DNA from: Desulfobacteraceae bacterium
GTDB lineage: Bacteria; Desulfobacterota; DSM-4660; Desulfatiglandales; Desulfatiglandaceae
Direction: 5' to 3'
Length of the DNA: 32,069 nt
Assembly (NCBI GenBank): GCA_020349865.1
Contig: CP070700.1
Location: 3,907,849-3,939,917, forward strand
Part shown: positions 1-9,760 of the stretch, one piece after another
How positions within the stretch are numbered: position 1 is the stretch's first letter
Layout of the letters: each line of letters begins with the position of its first letter
The notes under the pieces: generated by a model
What the model was told of the DNA's origin: nothing
The model's input: the letters and a program-made list of their open reading frames with translations, nothing else
The model's database searches: none
Made by a program: the position numbers and the translations under genes

Positions 1-1760
1 ATTCTTTTATAAATCTTTTTTAATTCCTGCTTCTCTCCTCTCTTTTCCAAAACCTGGGCCATCAACACCAGGGTCTCAAGTGATTTCGGTTCTTCCTTCA
101 AGACCTCTGAGAGATATTTCTCGGCCTTTTTCAATCCCTCCCCTGTTTTAAGGTGCGCCAATGCCAGGTATTTTTTGAAATGCGTTTGTTCGGGATTTGC
201 CTTCAGACCCTTTTCCATGACGCGGATAATATTCTCGTAATCTCCTTGGGCGCTTAGGTGATCAAAAAGATAATAATAAGGACCGATCTCTTTCGGCCTC
301 AAATCAACAAGAATATGGGCCTCCCTTAAAGCCGATTTTGTATTGTTCTGTTTCTTGTATATGTCGAATAAGATTTCGTGAGCCGCTGCATCCTTTGGGC
401 GTGATTTCAAATAAGTCGTGAAATAATTCAAACTCGCCTTCAGATCTCCTGTCTCATATTCAAGGATACCTAAATTGAACATCACTGCTTCATTCTTTGG
501 CTCCAGCGAAAGGATCCTTCTATAAATCTTTTTTAATTCCTGCTTCTCTCCTCTCTTTTCCAAAACCTGGGCCATCAGAACCAGGGCTTCAAGTGATTTT
601 GGTTTTTCCTTCAAGACCTCTGAAAGATATTCTCCTGCTTCTTTCAGGCTATTCTTGTTGATGAGGCTCTCAGCCAGCCTCAAACGGCCTTCCATATCTT
701 TAGACTTCAGACTGACGGCCCTGCCCAGATAGAAATCGGCTTTTTCTTTTTGACCGATTTTTTCATATAAGTATGACAGGTTGTAGTAAAGATTTGCGTC
801 TTTTTTGTCTAATTCTTCAGCCTTGAGGTAAAAGGAAACAGCCTTTTCAAACCCGCCTATTTTTGTATATAGATACCCAAGACGGTTGTATATGGGCAGT
901 CTATCCATCTCATCTGACCGCCCCAAAAGACCCTCATATTCTATAATTGCCTCCTTTAGCTTTCCCGTCCCCTCAAAGGTTTCTGCTAACTGGTTATGTG
1001 CTTCAAGATCATTCGGATTCAGCTCGACAAGTCTCTTAAGCACGGAAATAATGCCATCCTTTTTCTGCATGGCCGTGTATACCTCTAACAGGTCCGTTAG
1101 TATCTCTTGATCTACCTTTTTCTCAGCCATCTCTTCGAGCACAGGGGCAAGCTGTTTCCAACGCTTAAGGGACCTGTATTCTTCAAGGAGTCTCAGCCTG
1201 AGCTGTCTATCCTCAGGAAGCAATTGTGTGGCACGCTGAAGAATGACCAGCCGCTGGTCGTTGTTGATAGTTCTGTTGGCCTTGTCCAGCCAGTCCTCCA
1301 CACGTGGCTGGATTTGCCAGTCCATGTAACCTAAATCCTGATTGCGGTACTTTATCCAAATCCGGAAAAAGTAGCGATTAAATATCTCCTGGTCTGGCAA
1401 AAGGTCAGAAACGACCATTTCCTCGTGTCGCAGTGCGCTCACATCAAAACCCTGCGATACCAACCGAATGCCTAAATTAGAAAGCATATTTGTTGAAATC
1501 GTTAAAACTTTGACATTATCTTTGGGATGTAGATGGAGTGTCTCCCCTGCCAGTATTTTCTGGGGTTCATGATTTACGCTAACAAGGATAAAATTGAACC
1601 GGGGGGAAACGGAATACAGGCCGCGCCAGAGCAACCAGCCAGCCGTTAATGCCGCAATCAACAGCAGGGCTGCTGCCCAAAAGGTGAGGTTTCGGATAAG
1701 CGATGTTTTTTTTCTCTCTTTTACCAATCGGCCGCGTTTAAAGAATTGATGATTAACCAC
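1..1760 (-). CDS. Membrane-anchored TPR repeat protein, 3' end outside window
   Basis: Partial gene, open from 1760 to the left edge of the window (about 586 codons), so its C terminus is missing. I translated it by hand. A short basic cytoplasmic tail is followed by one membrane helix at about residues 22-45 (LTFWAAALLLIAALTAGWLL). Next comes a roughly 130-residue region of unknown fold, then a long series of TPR-like helical repeats (for example YYNLSYLYEKIGQKEKADFY). TPR arrays are protein-protein scaffolds, and here the array would lie outside the cytoplasmic membrane. The proposed start is GTG at 1760. An in-frame stop lies at 1788-1790, no ATG precedes the helix, and no good Shine-Dalgarno is visible. 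TTG at 1727 is an alternative. It is the last gene visible in the leftward queA-tgt-yajC-secD-secF block, but the 102-base gap to secF leaves co-transcription unproven. The specific function is unknown. Confidence 0.8.
   Translation of the reverse strand, partial: MVNHQFFKRGRLVKERKKTSLIRNLTFWAAALLLIAALTAGWLLWRGLYSVSPRFNFILVSVNHEPQKILAGETLHLHPKDNVKVLTISTNMLSNLGIRLVSQGFDVSALRHEEMVVSDLLPDQEIFNRYFFRIWIKYRNQDLGYMDWQIQPRVEDWLDKANRTINNDQRLVILQRATQLLPEDRQLRLRLLEEYRSLKRWKQLAPVLEEMAEKKVDQEILTDLLEVYTAMQKKDGIISVLKRLVELNPNDLEAHNQLAETFEGTGKLKEAIIEYEGLLGRSDEMDRLPIYNRLGYLYTKIGGFEKAVSFYLKAEELDKKDANLYYNLSYLYEKIGQKEKADFYLGRAVSLKSKDMEGRLRLAESLINKNSLKEAGEYLSEVLKEKPKSLEALVLMAQVLEKRGEKQELKKIYRRILSLEPKNEAVMFNLGILEYETGDLKASLNYFTTYLKSRPKDAAAHEILFDIYKKQNNTKSALREAHILVDLRPKEIGPYYYLFDHLSAQGDYENIIRVMEKGLKANPEQTHFKKYLALAHLKTGEGLKKAEKYLSEVLKEEPKSLETLVLMAQVLEKRGEKQELKKIYKR
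8..634 (-). repeat. Near-identical 114-bp direct repeat inside the TPR gene
   Basis: Bases 8-121 and 521-634 match with about nine differences, over 90 percent identity by eye. The offset is 513 bases, exactly 171 codons, so the copies are in frame. They encode the same TPR segment, including VLMAQVLEKRGEKQELKKIY in both. The spacing fits about five 34-residue TPR units. The left copy touches the window edge, so the duplicated unit may be longer. It looks like a recent in-frame duplication or gene conversion within the repeat array. Confidence 0.85.
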
Positions 1761-1862
1761 TAATAATATAGAGGTTAAGGAGTTTGGTCAAGTGTCCATC
1801 TCTCAATCGAAAATCGTCAATTTTATCTGTGGCTATATTACAGCCCTAGGTAATCCTTGCCC

Positions 1863-2906
1863 CTATCGTTTTTTGGCAAACTTGCTTTCCCAGACCAAGA
1901 TTATAGGGCTCGCAACAAAGATAGATGAATAGGTCCCTACAATAACTCCAATCAGCATTGCAAAGGCAAAATCATGTATCACGCCTCCGCCCAATACGAA
2001 AAGGGCCAAAACGACAACTAATGTCGTGGTGGAAGTCAAAATAGTACGGCTCAGGGTTTCATTGATGCTTTTGTTCATAATCTCTTCAAAGGGCCGTCTC
2101 CGAAATCGCCTCAGGTTTTCTCGGATTCTGTCAAAGACAATAATCGTGTCATTTAGTGAGTAGCCAACGATAGTGAGGAAAGCAGCAATGATTGCAAGAG
2201 AAATTTCCCTTTCGGTCAAGGCAAAGGCACCAACCGTAATGGTCACATCATGGATAAGCGCAATAATGGCTCCCAACGCATATTTCAACTTCAAGGACCA
2301 GCAAAGACCCAGGGTCACAATCAAGGCAATCACAATGAGCCACGTTACGGGCACGCCGAAGCTTGAAAAGACATAAACTACAAATGCCAGAGACAGAGCC
2401 ATTATGATACTCATCAACCACTTGAGCTCGAATCGGCCCGAAATATAAATGGCAATGAAAAGGATGGCATAAAAGATGGCAAACAGGGCCTTCTGTCTCA
2501 AATCCTCACCCACTTTCGGCCCAACCATTTCCACCCGCCTCATTTCAACACCTTGCCCGAATTCAGAAATCAAGGCCTGGTTTACCCTATCGCTTAAACC
2601 TGCCAGTTCTATATCTGTCCTTCTGACCCGGATAAGGTACTCATATTGTCCTTCTTCACCAAATTCCTGGATAATGCTATCCTCAAGCTGGACCGGTTCG
2701 AGAGCGGATTTGATTTCAGAGGGTGTTCGATTTTGATCTAGCTTGACCTGTATCAAAACACCACCTGAGAAATCCACACCAAAGTTAGGGCCACCTCTCA
2801 ATACGAGCAGGAAAACAGTCACAATGATCAACATTGCAGAAAGAACAAACGCACTATTGCGCCTTCCAATAAAATTAATGTTAATTCCCGGCTTTATGAA
2901 TTCCAT
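1863..2906 (-). CDS. secF: Protein translocase subunit SecF
   Basis: SecF works with SecD and YajC in the inner membrane, using proton motive force to help pull proteins through SecYEG to the periplasm. The 347-residue product has the N-terminal helix (about 20-36), the periplasmic motif FGVDFSGG (42-49), and the family signature GYSLNDTIIVFDRIREN (248-264). The last two hydrophobic segments lie at about 290-307 and 315-337. Compared with E. coli SecF, there is an additional stretch of about 45 hydrophobic residues at roughly 162-206. It sits between the RFE motif and ALGAIIALIHD and looks like an extra pair of membrane helices. The start is ATG with GGAG about seven bases upstream. It lies 152 bases downstream of secD. 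Confidence 0.97.
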   Translation of the reverse strand: MEFIKPGININFIGRRNSAFVLSAMLIIVTVFLLVLRGGPNFGVDFSGGVLIQVKLDQNRTPSEIKSALEPVQLEDSIIQEFGEEGQYEYLIRVRRTDIELAGLSDRVNQALISEFGQGVEMRRVEMVGPKVGEDLRQKALFAIFYAILFIAIYISGRFELKWLMSIIMALSLAFVVYVFSSFGVPVTWLIVIALIVTLGLCWSLKLKYALGAIIALIHDVTITVGAFALTEREISLAIIAAFLTIVGYSLNDTIIVFDRIRENLRRFRRRPFEEIMNKSINETLSRTILTSTTTLVVVLALFVLGGGVIHDFAFAMLIGVIVGTYSSIFVASPIILVWESKFAKKR

Positions 2907-3001
2907 GTATTACTCCGTCGCTATTCTCCGCTGTCTAAATCTTCCCGGTTATCGTTGCAGTATTCAGTCTGAATGGGACTAAGTGTTCTCTATCAATCCA
3001 A

Positions 3002-3021
3002 ACTTTAAGCACTTTAGTCAC
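3002..3021. repeat. ACTTTA-type short repeat between secD and secF
   Basis: The 20 bases at 3002-3021 (ACTTTAAGCACTTTAG at the left end) closely resemble the paired copies at 19280-19311 between the transglycosylase gene and purC. Both lie in the gap between two leftward genes, within about 60 bases of the stop codon of the upstream gene. No function can be assigned. Confidence 0.4.
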
Positions 3022-3058
3022 ACGAAACGTCGAATTTAGCTCACTGTAGACACTTCCT

Positions 3059-4660
3059 CTAAATACTAAGCCTTTTCATCCTTCGCAGCACATAAAGATA
3101 ATCGAAAACGATTCTTGTAACGAAAATAGCCGTAAATAAACTGGCAACTATGCCTATACTGACGGTCACTGCAAAGCCCCTGACAGGCCCGGTCCCAAAC
3201 TGGAATAACACAAGGGCAGCGATCAGCGTTGTCACTTGGGCATCAAGAATCGTCACAAGGGCCTTCCCGTACCCTCCCTCAATAGAAGCCCGTGGGGTTT
3301 TTCCCAGCCTCAATTCCTCCCGAACGCGCTCAAAGATCAACACATTAGCATCAACGGACATGCCAATGGTGAGGATAATGCCGGCAATCCCAGGAAGCGT
3401 CAGAGTAGCCCCAAAAAAAGCAAGGCCTGCCATAATAAGTATGACATTCAAAAGAAGGGCAAAATCAGCTATGATCCCGGAAATACCATAATAAATTACC
3501 ATAAAGAGAATCACCACAAGACCCCCTATAATCATTGACTTAAAGCCCTTTTCAATTGAATCCTTTCCGAGTGAGGGGCCCACTGTGCGCTCTTCAATGA
3601 TCTTAACGGGCGCAGGAAGGGCGCCCGCCCTTAATATAATGGCTAGATCTCTTGCTTCATCGGTTGTAAAACGTCCCGTTATCTGGGCTCTCCCACCAGA
3701 TATCTTATCCTGGATAACAGGGGCGGAATTGACCTTTTTGTCAAGGACAATGGCCAGTCTTTTTTTGATGTTTTGTCCTGTGATTTGTTCAAATAGTCTT
3801 GCGCCTCTGGCATCAAATGAAAGAGACACATAGGGTTCGCTGTACTGGCTGTCGAACTGCACCCTTGCATCGGTAATGTACTCTCCGGTAATAAGGGTCC
3901 TCTTCTTAAGCAAAAAGGGGATCTTCGTTTCGCGACCCGTCTTTGGATCGATGGTGATTTCGTAAAGAATTTCATCCCCGGGGGGAACATTGCCTTTAAG
4001 GGCCTCTTCAACGCCGTGCTCTTCATCAACCAGTTTGAATTCCAATAGGGCTGTCTTGCCGATTAGATCGACCGCCCTTTTGGGATCTTTAATCCCAGGT
4101 AACTGGACCAAGATCCTGTTATCTTCCTGGGGCCGGATATCAGGCTCGCTTACACCAAACTGATCAATCCGGTTCCTGATGGTCTCTAATGCCTGATCCA
4201 CCGCCATTTTCATGATTCGGCTCTTCGCCCTGGGAAGCAGGGACAGTTGAAACGACGGTTGCTCTTCGTTGACTAGAGCCGAGATCTCTTCAAAATCAGG
4301 ATAATTGGCCTCCGCCATTTTTTCAAATTTATCCTTGTCCTCGGATCTCATAAGGGTCAAAGCGATCCTGTCGTTTCCAAAACGTTTCAGTTCCACATAC
4401 CTGATTTTACTCTTACGTAAATCGTGTTTCAGTTCCTCAACAACACGTTCCAGATGGCTTTCTACTGCCTTTAAGGATCCTACTTCTAAAACCAGGTGCA
4501 TACCCCCCTGGAGGTCGAGACCCAACCGAATCTTGTCTCTTGGCAGGATATTTGACCACCAGCCCGGAAACTCAGTGGTGAGAGAGGGCATGAGATATAT
4601 GAATGACATCAAAACCGCAAAGGCAACAATTGCTGCGCGCCAGCCTAAACTTTTTGACAC
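3059..4660 (-). CDS. secD: Protein translocase subunit SecD
   Basis: SecD is the large partner of SecF in the Sec accessory complex; its periplasmic domain binds translocating chains and couples their movement to the proton gradient. The 533-residue product begins with a membrane helix at about 8-25 and the family motif LGLDLQGGMHLVLEV (46-60). A long periplasmic region follows, including RNRIDQFGVSEP and the ITGRFTTDEARDLAIILRAG segment. The C-terminal membrane bundle contains GMSVDANVLIFERVREEL, the SecD counterpart of the SecF signature. The start is GTG at 4660 with GGGAG six bases upstream. Length and motif order are normal for the family. It sits between yajC and secF, as in many proteobacteria. 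Confidence 0.97.
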   Translation of the reverse strand: MSKSLGWRAAIVAFAVLMSFIYLMPSLTTEFPGWWSNILPRDKIRLGLDLQGGMHLVLEVGSLKAVESHLERVVEELKHDLRKSKIRYVELKRFGNDRIALTLMRSEDKDKFEKMAEANYPDFEEISALVNEEQPSFQLSLLPRAKSRIMKMAVDQALETIRNRIDQFGVSEPDIRPQEDNRILVQLPGIKDPKRAVDLIGKTALLEFKLVDEEHGVEEALKGNVPPGDEILYEITIDPKTGRETKIPFLLKKRTLITGEYITDARVQFDSQYSEPYVSLSFDARGARLFEQITGQNIKKRLAIVLDKKVNSAPVIQDKISGGRAQITGRFTTDEARDLAIILRAGALPAPVKIIEERTVGPSLGKDSIEKGFKSMIIGGLVVILFMVIYYGISGIIADFALLLNVILIMAGLAFFGATLTLPGIAGIILTIGMSVDANVLIFERVREELRLGKTPRASIEGGYGKALVTILDAQVTTLIAALVLFQFGTGPVRGFAVTVSIGIVASLFTAIFVTRIVFDYLYVLRRMKRLSI

Positions 4661-4677
4661 TTGTTACTCCCTTTTTT

Positions 4678-4799
4678 GATTGTCGATTATCGATTGTCGA
4701 TTGATCGTAACTTCGCCGCTCAGATCTTCCCAATTACGACGACTCAGAGATATCGTGACGCTTATTCATTGAAAATCATCAATCGTCAGTCATCAATCC
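4678..4799. repeat. Low-complexity ATTGTCGATT-type repeats between yajC and secD
   Basis: The gap between yajC and secD contains overlapping copies of ATTGTCGATT and ATCGATT at 4678-4707. A second cluster in roughly opposite orientation, AATCGTCAGTCATCAAT, lies at 4782-4798. A similar fragment, CAATCGAAAATCGTCAAT, lies in the gap between the TPR gene and secF (1804-1821). The arrangement could form a weak hairpin in the intercistronic RNA, but there is no run of T to make it a terminator. Confidence 0.4.
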
Positions 4800-4806
4800 C
4801 TCAAGA

Positions 4807-5124
4807 TCACTTGCCAGCAATCCCGGCAATGGAACCTCTCGAGACCTTGACTCTTATCTTGGGGGCGATCTCCATAGTCACCACGTCATCTGTCAGGCCG
4901 GTAACTACTCCGTGGAGGCCTCCGGAACTGACTACCCGATCCCCTTTTTTCAAAGCAGAAAGTAATTGTTTGTGCTGCTTTGCCTTTTTTTGTTGGGGCC
5001 TGATGAGCAGAAAATAAAAAATCGCGAACATGAGTATAAGGGGAAGGAATGCACCAATACCACCACCTTGTCCGCCCGCTCCGCCGGTCCCTCCGCCTCC
5101 CATTGCATAAGCTAAAAAATTCAT
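4807..5124 (-). CDS. yajC: Preprotein translocase subunit YajC
   Basis: YajC is a small inner-membrane protein that joins SecD and SecF in the Sec accessory complex. The product has 105 residues, the usual size. A glycine-rich N terminus (GGGGTGGAGGQGGG) precedes a single membrane helix at about 24-42. Then come the typical RPQQKKAKQHKQLLSALKKGDRVV segment and the small beta domain (GLHGVVTGLTDDVVTMEIAP). The start ATG has a very strong Shine-Dalgarno, AAGGAGG, about eight bases upstream. It follows tgt by 88 bases and precedes secD, the standard order in many proteobacteria, so a common transcript is likely. Confidence 0.95.
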   Translation of the reverse strand: MNFLAYAMGGGGTGGAGGQGGGIGAFLPLILMFAIFYFLLIRPQQKKAKQHKQLLSALKKGDRVVSSGGLHGVVTGLTDDVVTMEIAPKIRVKVSRGSIAGIAGK

Positions 5125-5212
5125 TGTAAAACCTCCTTTTTGTCCTGTTAAGTCGTTAAGTTATTGGGTTGTGGTCTTCCTTATGCCTCGCTCATTTTGA
5201 CTTGAGCCCAGC

Positions 5213-6334
<1,122 letters not shown>

Positions 6335-6417
6335 TTACTCTGATGTTTAACATATAAACAGCCAAATAAAGAATGAGGCAATAATTTATGTATCCCTCTC
6401 TTGAGTCACATCCACGT

Positions 6418-7473
6418 TCACAAAATCAGCATAGCATCCCCATAGCTGTAAAACCTGTATCCCTTCTCAACAGCCAACCTATAGGACTTCCTTATAAATT
6501 CTGTACCGGCAAAAGCCGATACAAGAAAAAGCAGGGAACTCTTTGGCAGATGAAAGTTGGTGATCAGGGCATCCACGACCCTAAAAGTGAATCCGGGAGT
6601 CACAAGCAGGTCGGTCGTCCCATCTCCCGGCAAGATGAAACCGTCAGGGGTCACAGCTGTCTCCAGTGCCCTTACAACAGTTGTACCGACAGCAACCACA
6701 CGTCCGCCAGTTTCTTTGGTCCGTTCTATGGCCTCCGCGGTTTCCGGTTTAATGTGGAAGAATTCCTCACCCAGGTAGTGCCTCCTGATGTCCCTTGTCC
6801 GGACGGGACGGAAGGTCCCGTAACCCACATGAAGGGTCAGATGGGCTAAGGAAATCCCGGCAACTTCAAGTTTCTCAACCAAATTTCTTGTAAAGTGAAG
6901 CCCGGCCGTTGGAGCAGCAATAGCGCCTTTCCTTTTGGAAAAGATCGTCTGGTACCGCTCCCTGTCAAGCCGTGAATGTTGACTCTCTTGCACTCTCTTA
7001 ATGTAAGGAGGTAAAGGCACATGCCCTTTTTCTTCGAGCAGAGAATCAATAGAGCGGTTACCGCTAAACGTGATTTTGACCAGACCGTTTTTCAGTACCT
7101 CTCGCACACTTCCTGAAACCCCCGACTCAAAGAAAAGAATGCTTCCATTCTTGGGCCGTTTGGAAGATTTTAACAGGCAAGCGCGTGTTGCGGAGCCCTT
7201 GTCGGCTGGATCCTGGTGTTCCAGCACCAAGATCTCAACTTGACCTCCGCTCTCCTTTTGACCAAAAAGCCTTGCAGGAACAACCCTGGTGTCATTCACG
7301 ACCAGGAGATCGCCCGAGCGGAGGAGCGTGGGAAGGTCTAAAAAGCGGCTGTCTGAAATTGACTTTTTTTTACGATCAAGTACAAGTAAACGCGAATGGT
7401 CTCTTTTTGAAACCGGGACCTGAGCGATCGATTCTGGCGGTAACTCGTAATCGTAATCCTCTATATCAAACAT
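6418..7473 (-). CDS. queA: S-adenosylmethionine:tRNA ribosyltransferase-isomerase
   Basis: QueA transfers and isomerises the ribosyl part of S-adenosylmethionine onto preQ1 in tRNA, giving epoxyqueuosine. The 351-residue product shows the family signatures: YELPPESIAQVPVSKRDHSR near the N terminus, LLVVNDTRVVPARLFG (about 56-71), APTAGLHFT, LHVGYGTFRPV, and the C-terminal TNFHLPKSSLLFLVSAFAG. Length is normal and all the motifs are intact. The start is ATG at 7473; the bases before it are AT-rich with no clear Shine-Dalgarno. It is followed by tgt after 89 bases. The final reductase of the pathway (queG or queH) is not in this window. Confidence 0.97.
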   Translation of the reverse strand: MFDIEDYDYELPPESIAQVPVSKRDHSRLLVLDRKKKSISDSRFLDLPTLLRSGDLLVVNDTRVVPARLFGQKESGGQVEILVLEHQDPADKGSATRACLLKSSKRPKNGSILFFESGVSGSVREVLKNGLVKITFSGNRSIDSLLEEKGHVPLPPYIKRVQESQHSRLDRERYQTIFSKRKGAIAAPTAGLHFTRNLVEKLEVAGISLAHLTLHVGYGTFRPVRTRDIRRHYLGEEFFHIKPETAEAIERTKETGGRVVAVGTTVVRALETAVTPDGFILPGDGTTDLLVTPGFTFRVVDALITNFHLPKSSLLFLVSAFAGTEFIRKSYRLAVEKGYRFYSYGDAMLIL

Positions 7474-7527
7474 CCGAATATTTTAAACTTATTAAAATAA
7501 ACAAGATCCTGCCTAAAGTCAAATCTT

Positions 7528-7713
7528 TTATTCTTTACAAAAATAAGCAATCAGCAGGCCCAGAGCCATTGCTGCAAACCCCATGACTCTAAGATTTGAA
7601 TCCGGGACCTTCTGGAGGGTTGACATCCATTTCTTCATTTTGCCAGGAAAGGCGAAATAGGGAATCCCTTCAACTATGAGTACGAGCCCCAAAAGACAAA
7701 GCAGTAATTTCAT
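7528..7713 (-). CDS. DUF2065 family small membrane protein
   Basis: A 61-residue protein with two hydrophobic segments (about 3-22 and 43-58) separated by the short polar loop PGKMKKWMSTLQKVPDSNLR. This matches the small DUF2065 (YjeT-like) inner-membrane family, whose role is unknown. The first helix contains GLVLIVEGIPYFAFPGKM and the second GFAAMALGLLIAYF, both typical of the family. The start is ATG at 7713 with only a weak purine-rich stretch upstream. It lies 54 bases upstream of queA on the same strand, so it may be the first gene of the queA-tgt-yajC-secDF transcript. Confidence 0.8.
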   Translation of the reverse strand: MKLLLCLLGLVLIVEGIPYFAFPGKMKKWMSTLQKVPDSNLRVMGFAAMALGLLIAYFCKE

Positions 7714-8067
7714 ATCATAATTATTCTCAACGAAATTCTGTTCAACACTTAAAAAATAGTTACAATTTAGCTCTTTGAAAAAAAAATTATTAGATTATCG
7801 TCCTTTTCGGACTATTTTCAAAACGCTAAAAAATTACAAAAAATAGAGCCGATGACCGGAAAAATGGTCTTGATGTGGCTCTGTGCAAGAAGCTGTATCA
7901 TAGTCTCAGTAACTTTTCCTGTCAATACGGTGTAAGTCAGACAACCCTCATGAGTTTCGTCGGCTTTCAATTTCATATAGTGCTTGATCTATTAAAAAGG
8001 ATCAGTTAGCTTTTATGACAAATTTTAGATGAGCATTTCAACCAGTGGATGAAAAGGATAACCTCAG
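7714..8067. other. Divergent intergenic region with nested hairpin
   Basis: No gene is seen in this 354-base, AT-rich gap between the divergent DUF2065 gene and argS. It must hold promoters in both directions, but I cannot name convincing -35 and -10 boxes. A nested inverted repeat lies at 7845-7882: outer arms AGAGCC (7845-7850) and GGCTCT (7877-7882), inner arms GACC (7854-7857) and GGTC (7866-7869). A tiny GTCC/GGAC hairpin lies at 7800-7812. Neither has a T run suitable for a terminator. Confidence 0.5.
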
Positions 8068-9744
8068 ATGAAAAGCAAGCTCAACGCACTGCTAACGACA
8101 ACCATTGACTATTGTTTTAAGCGGGGCATACTCTCAAAAACCACTCTTCCCGACTTTGTCATAGAAACCCCCAATAATCCTGACCATGGGGATTTTGCCA
8201 CAAATTTGCCCCTAACAATCGCGTCGAGCCAGAAACGACGCCCCCGGGAGATCGCTTCTACTATAGTTGATCACTTCAGAGACAACGGAAACCTAATTGA
8301 AAGTGCAGAGGTAGCAGGCCCTGGCTTTATCAACTTTAGAATCAGGGCGCAGGAGTGGTATCGTGTCTTATCCGACATTATCAGGCTCAAAGAGAATTAC
8401 GGCCGGAATGAGACAGGAAACCATCAGAAAGTGATGATTGAATTTGTAAGCGCGAATCCCACCGGCCCCCTTCATCTTGGGCATGGGCGAGGCGCGGCAT
8501 TGGGCGATACCCTTTCCAGAGTTTTTTCCTTTTGCGGATATGAGGTGGCCCGTGAGTTTTATATCAATGACGCGGGGCAACAGGTCAGGCTTTTGGGCGA
8601 ATCCATTTTCAGCCGCTTCAAACAGATGTCTCATCCTGAGCATCCGTTCCCGGAAAAGGGCTATTACGGAGACTATGTCCGGGACCTGGCAAAGACAATA
8701 TCGGAAGAAATCGATCTGGAGAAGATCCCCGAAGATGAGGCCATTGAAATGTGTGCACAAAAAGGCAAACACATAGTGCTGGAGGAAATCAAACAGGACT
8801 TGCTCCGGTTCAGGGTTGACTTTGATGTCTGGTACCGTGAAAGCGATCTTTACTCGTCAGGACAGCTCCAGAATACCCTTGAGATGACCCGAGGAAGAGA
8901 ACACCTCTATGAGAAGGATGGGGCATTGTGGATCAGAACTTCACAATTCGGAGATGACAAGGATCGGGTAATTAGAAAGAAGGACGGGCACTTCACCTAT
9001 TTTGCTACGGATATGGCTTACCATCTGGATAAAAAAAGTCGGGGAATTGAAAAAGCGATTAACATATGGGGTGCAGACCATCATGGCTATGTCCCCCGGA
9101 TGCAGTCTGCACTTTCAGCATATGGATTTCCAGAGGGCTGGTTATCAGTTGTGCTCATTCAGCTAGTAAAGCTCTGGCGGACCGGACAAGAGATCAAAAT
9201 GTCAAAAAGGGCAGGATCTTATGTCACTCTCCAGGAACTGGTGGATGAGGTTGGAGTTGATCCTGTACGCTTTATTTTTTTGACCAAGAACAATGACTCA
9301 GCGCTGGATTTTGATATAGACCTTGTGAAAAAGCAGGACAGTGAAAATCCGGTTTATTATGTCCAATATGCGCACGCCAGGATTTGCAGCATTTTCAGGA
9401 AAGCGGCCTCAAAAGGGATCTCCCTTCCCCATATGCCGGACGGGCTCTTGGATCGACTTGTTTTAGAGGAGGAGATGGCGATAATAAAGCGCATGGCAGC
9501 ATTTCCATCTATTTTGATTGATATCTGCGGGAGCCTGGAGCCCCATCGCTTGACCTATTATCTCACTGATCTGGCCGCTTTATTTCACAAGTACTTCAAC
9601 CTGGGCACAAAGATTCCCGATCACCGGATTGTCACTCATGATAGCTCTTTGAGCCACGCAAGGTTGTTCCTGGTAAACGCTGTGAAGACTGTAATAGCCA
9701 ACGGACTTGAACTTCTGGGTATAACCGCTCCAGAGAAAATGTAA
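8068..9744 (+). CDS. argS: Arginyl-tRNA synthetase
   Basis: ArgS is a class I synthetase that charges tRNA-Arg with arginine. The 558-residue product has the N-terminal Add-1 tRNA-binding domain with the family motif HGDFATNLPL (40-49). The HIGH signature is SANPTGPLHLGHGRGAALGD, with HLGH at 136-139. WGADHHGYVPRM and the KMSKRAG signature near residue 375 follow, and the C-terminal anticodon-binding helical domain ends near MELLGITAPEKM-like sequence. Length is normal. The start is ATG with AAGGA upstream. A SPOR-domain gene follows 16 bases downstream, so the two are probably co-transcribed. Confidence 0.97.
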   Translation: MKSKLNALLTTTIDYCFKRGILSKTTLPDFVIETPNNPDHGDFATNLPLTIASSQKRRPREIASTIVDHFRDNGNLIESAEVAGPGFINFRIRAQEWYRVLSDIIRLKENYGRNETGNHQKVMIEFVSANPTGPLHLGHGRGAALGDTLSRVFSFCGYEVAREFYINDAGQQVRLLGESIFSRFKQMSHPEHPFPEKGYYGDYVRDLAKTISEEIDLEKIPEDEAIEMCAQKGKHIVLEEIKQDLLRFRVDFDVWYRESDLYSSGQLQNTLEMTRGREHLYEKDGALWIRTSQFGDDKDRVIRKKDGHFTYFATDMAYHLDKKSRGIEKAINIWGADHHGYVPRMQSALSAYGFPEGWLSVVLIQLVKLWRTGQEIKMSKRAGSYVTLQELVDEVGVDPVRFIFLTKNNDSALDFDIDLVKKQDSENPVYYVQYAHARICSIFRKAASKGISLPHMPDGLLDRLVLEEEMAIIKRMAAFPSILIDICGSLEPHRLTYYLTDLAALFHKYFNLGTKIPDHRIVTHDSSLSHARLFLVNAVKTVIANGLELLGITAPEKM

Positions 9745-9760
9745 AAAGGGCCAAAAGAAT

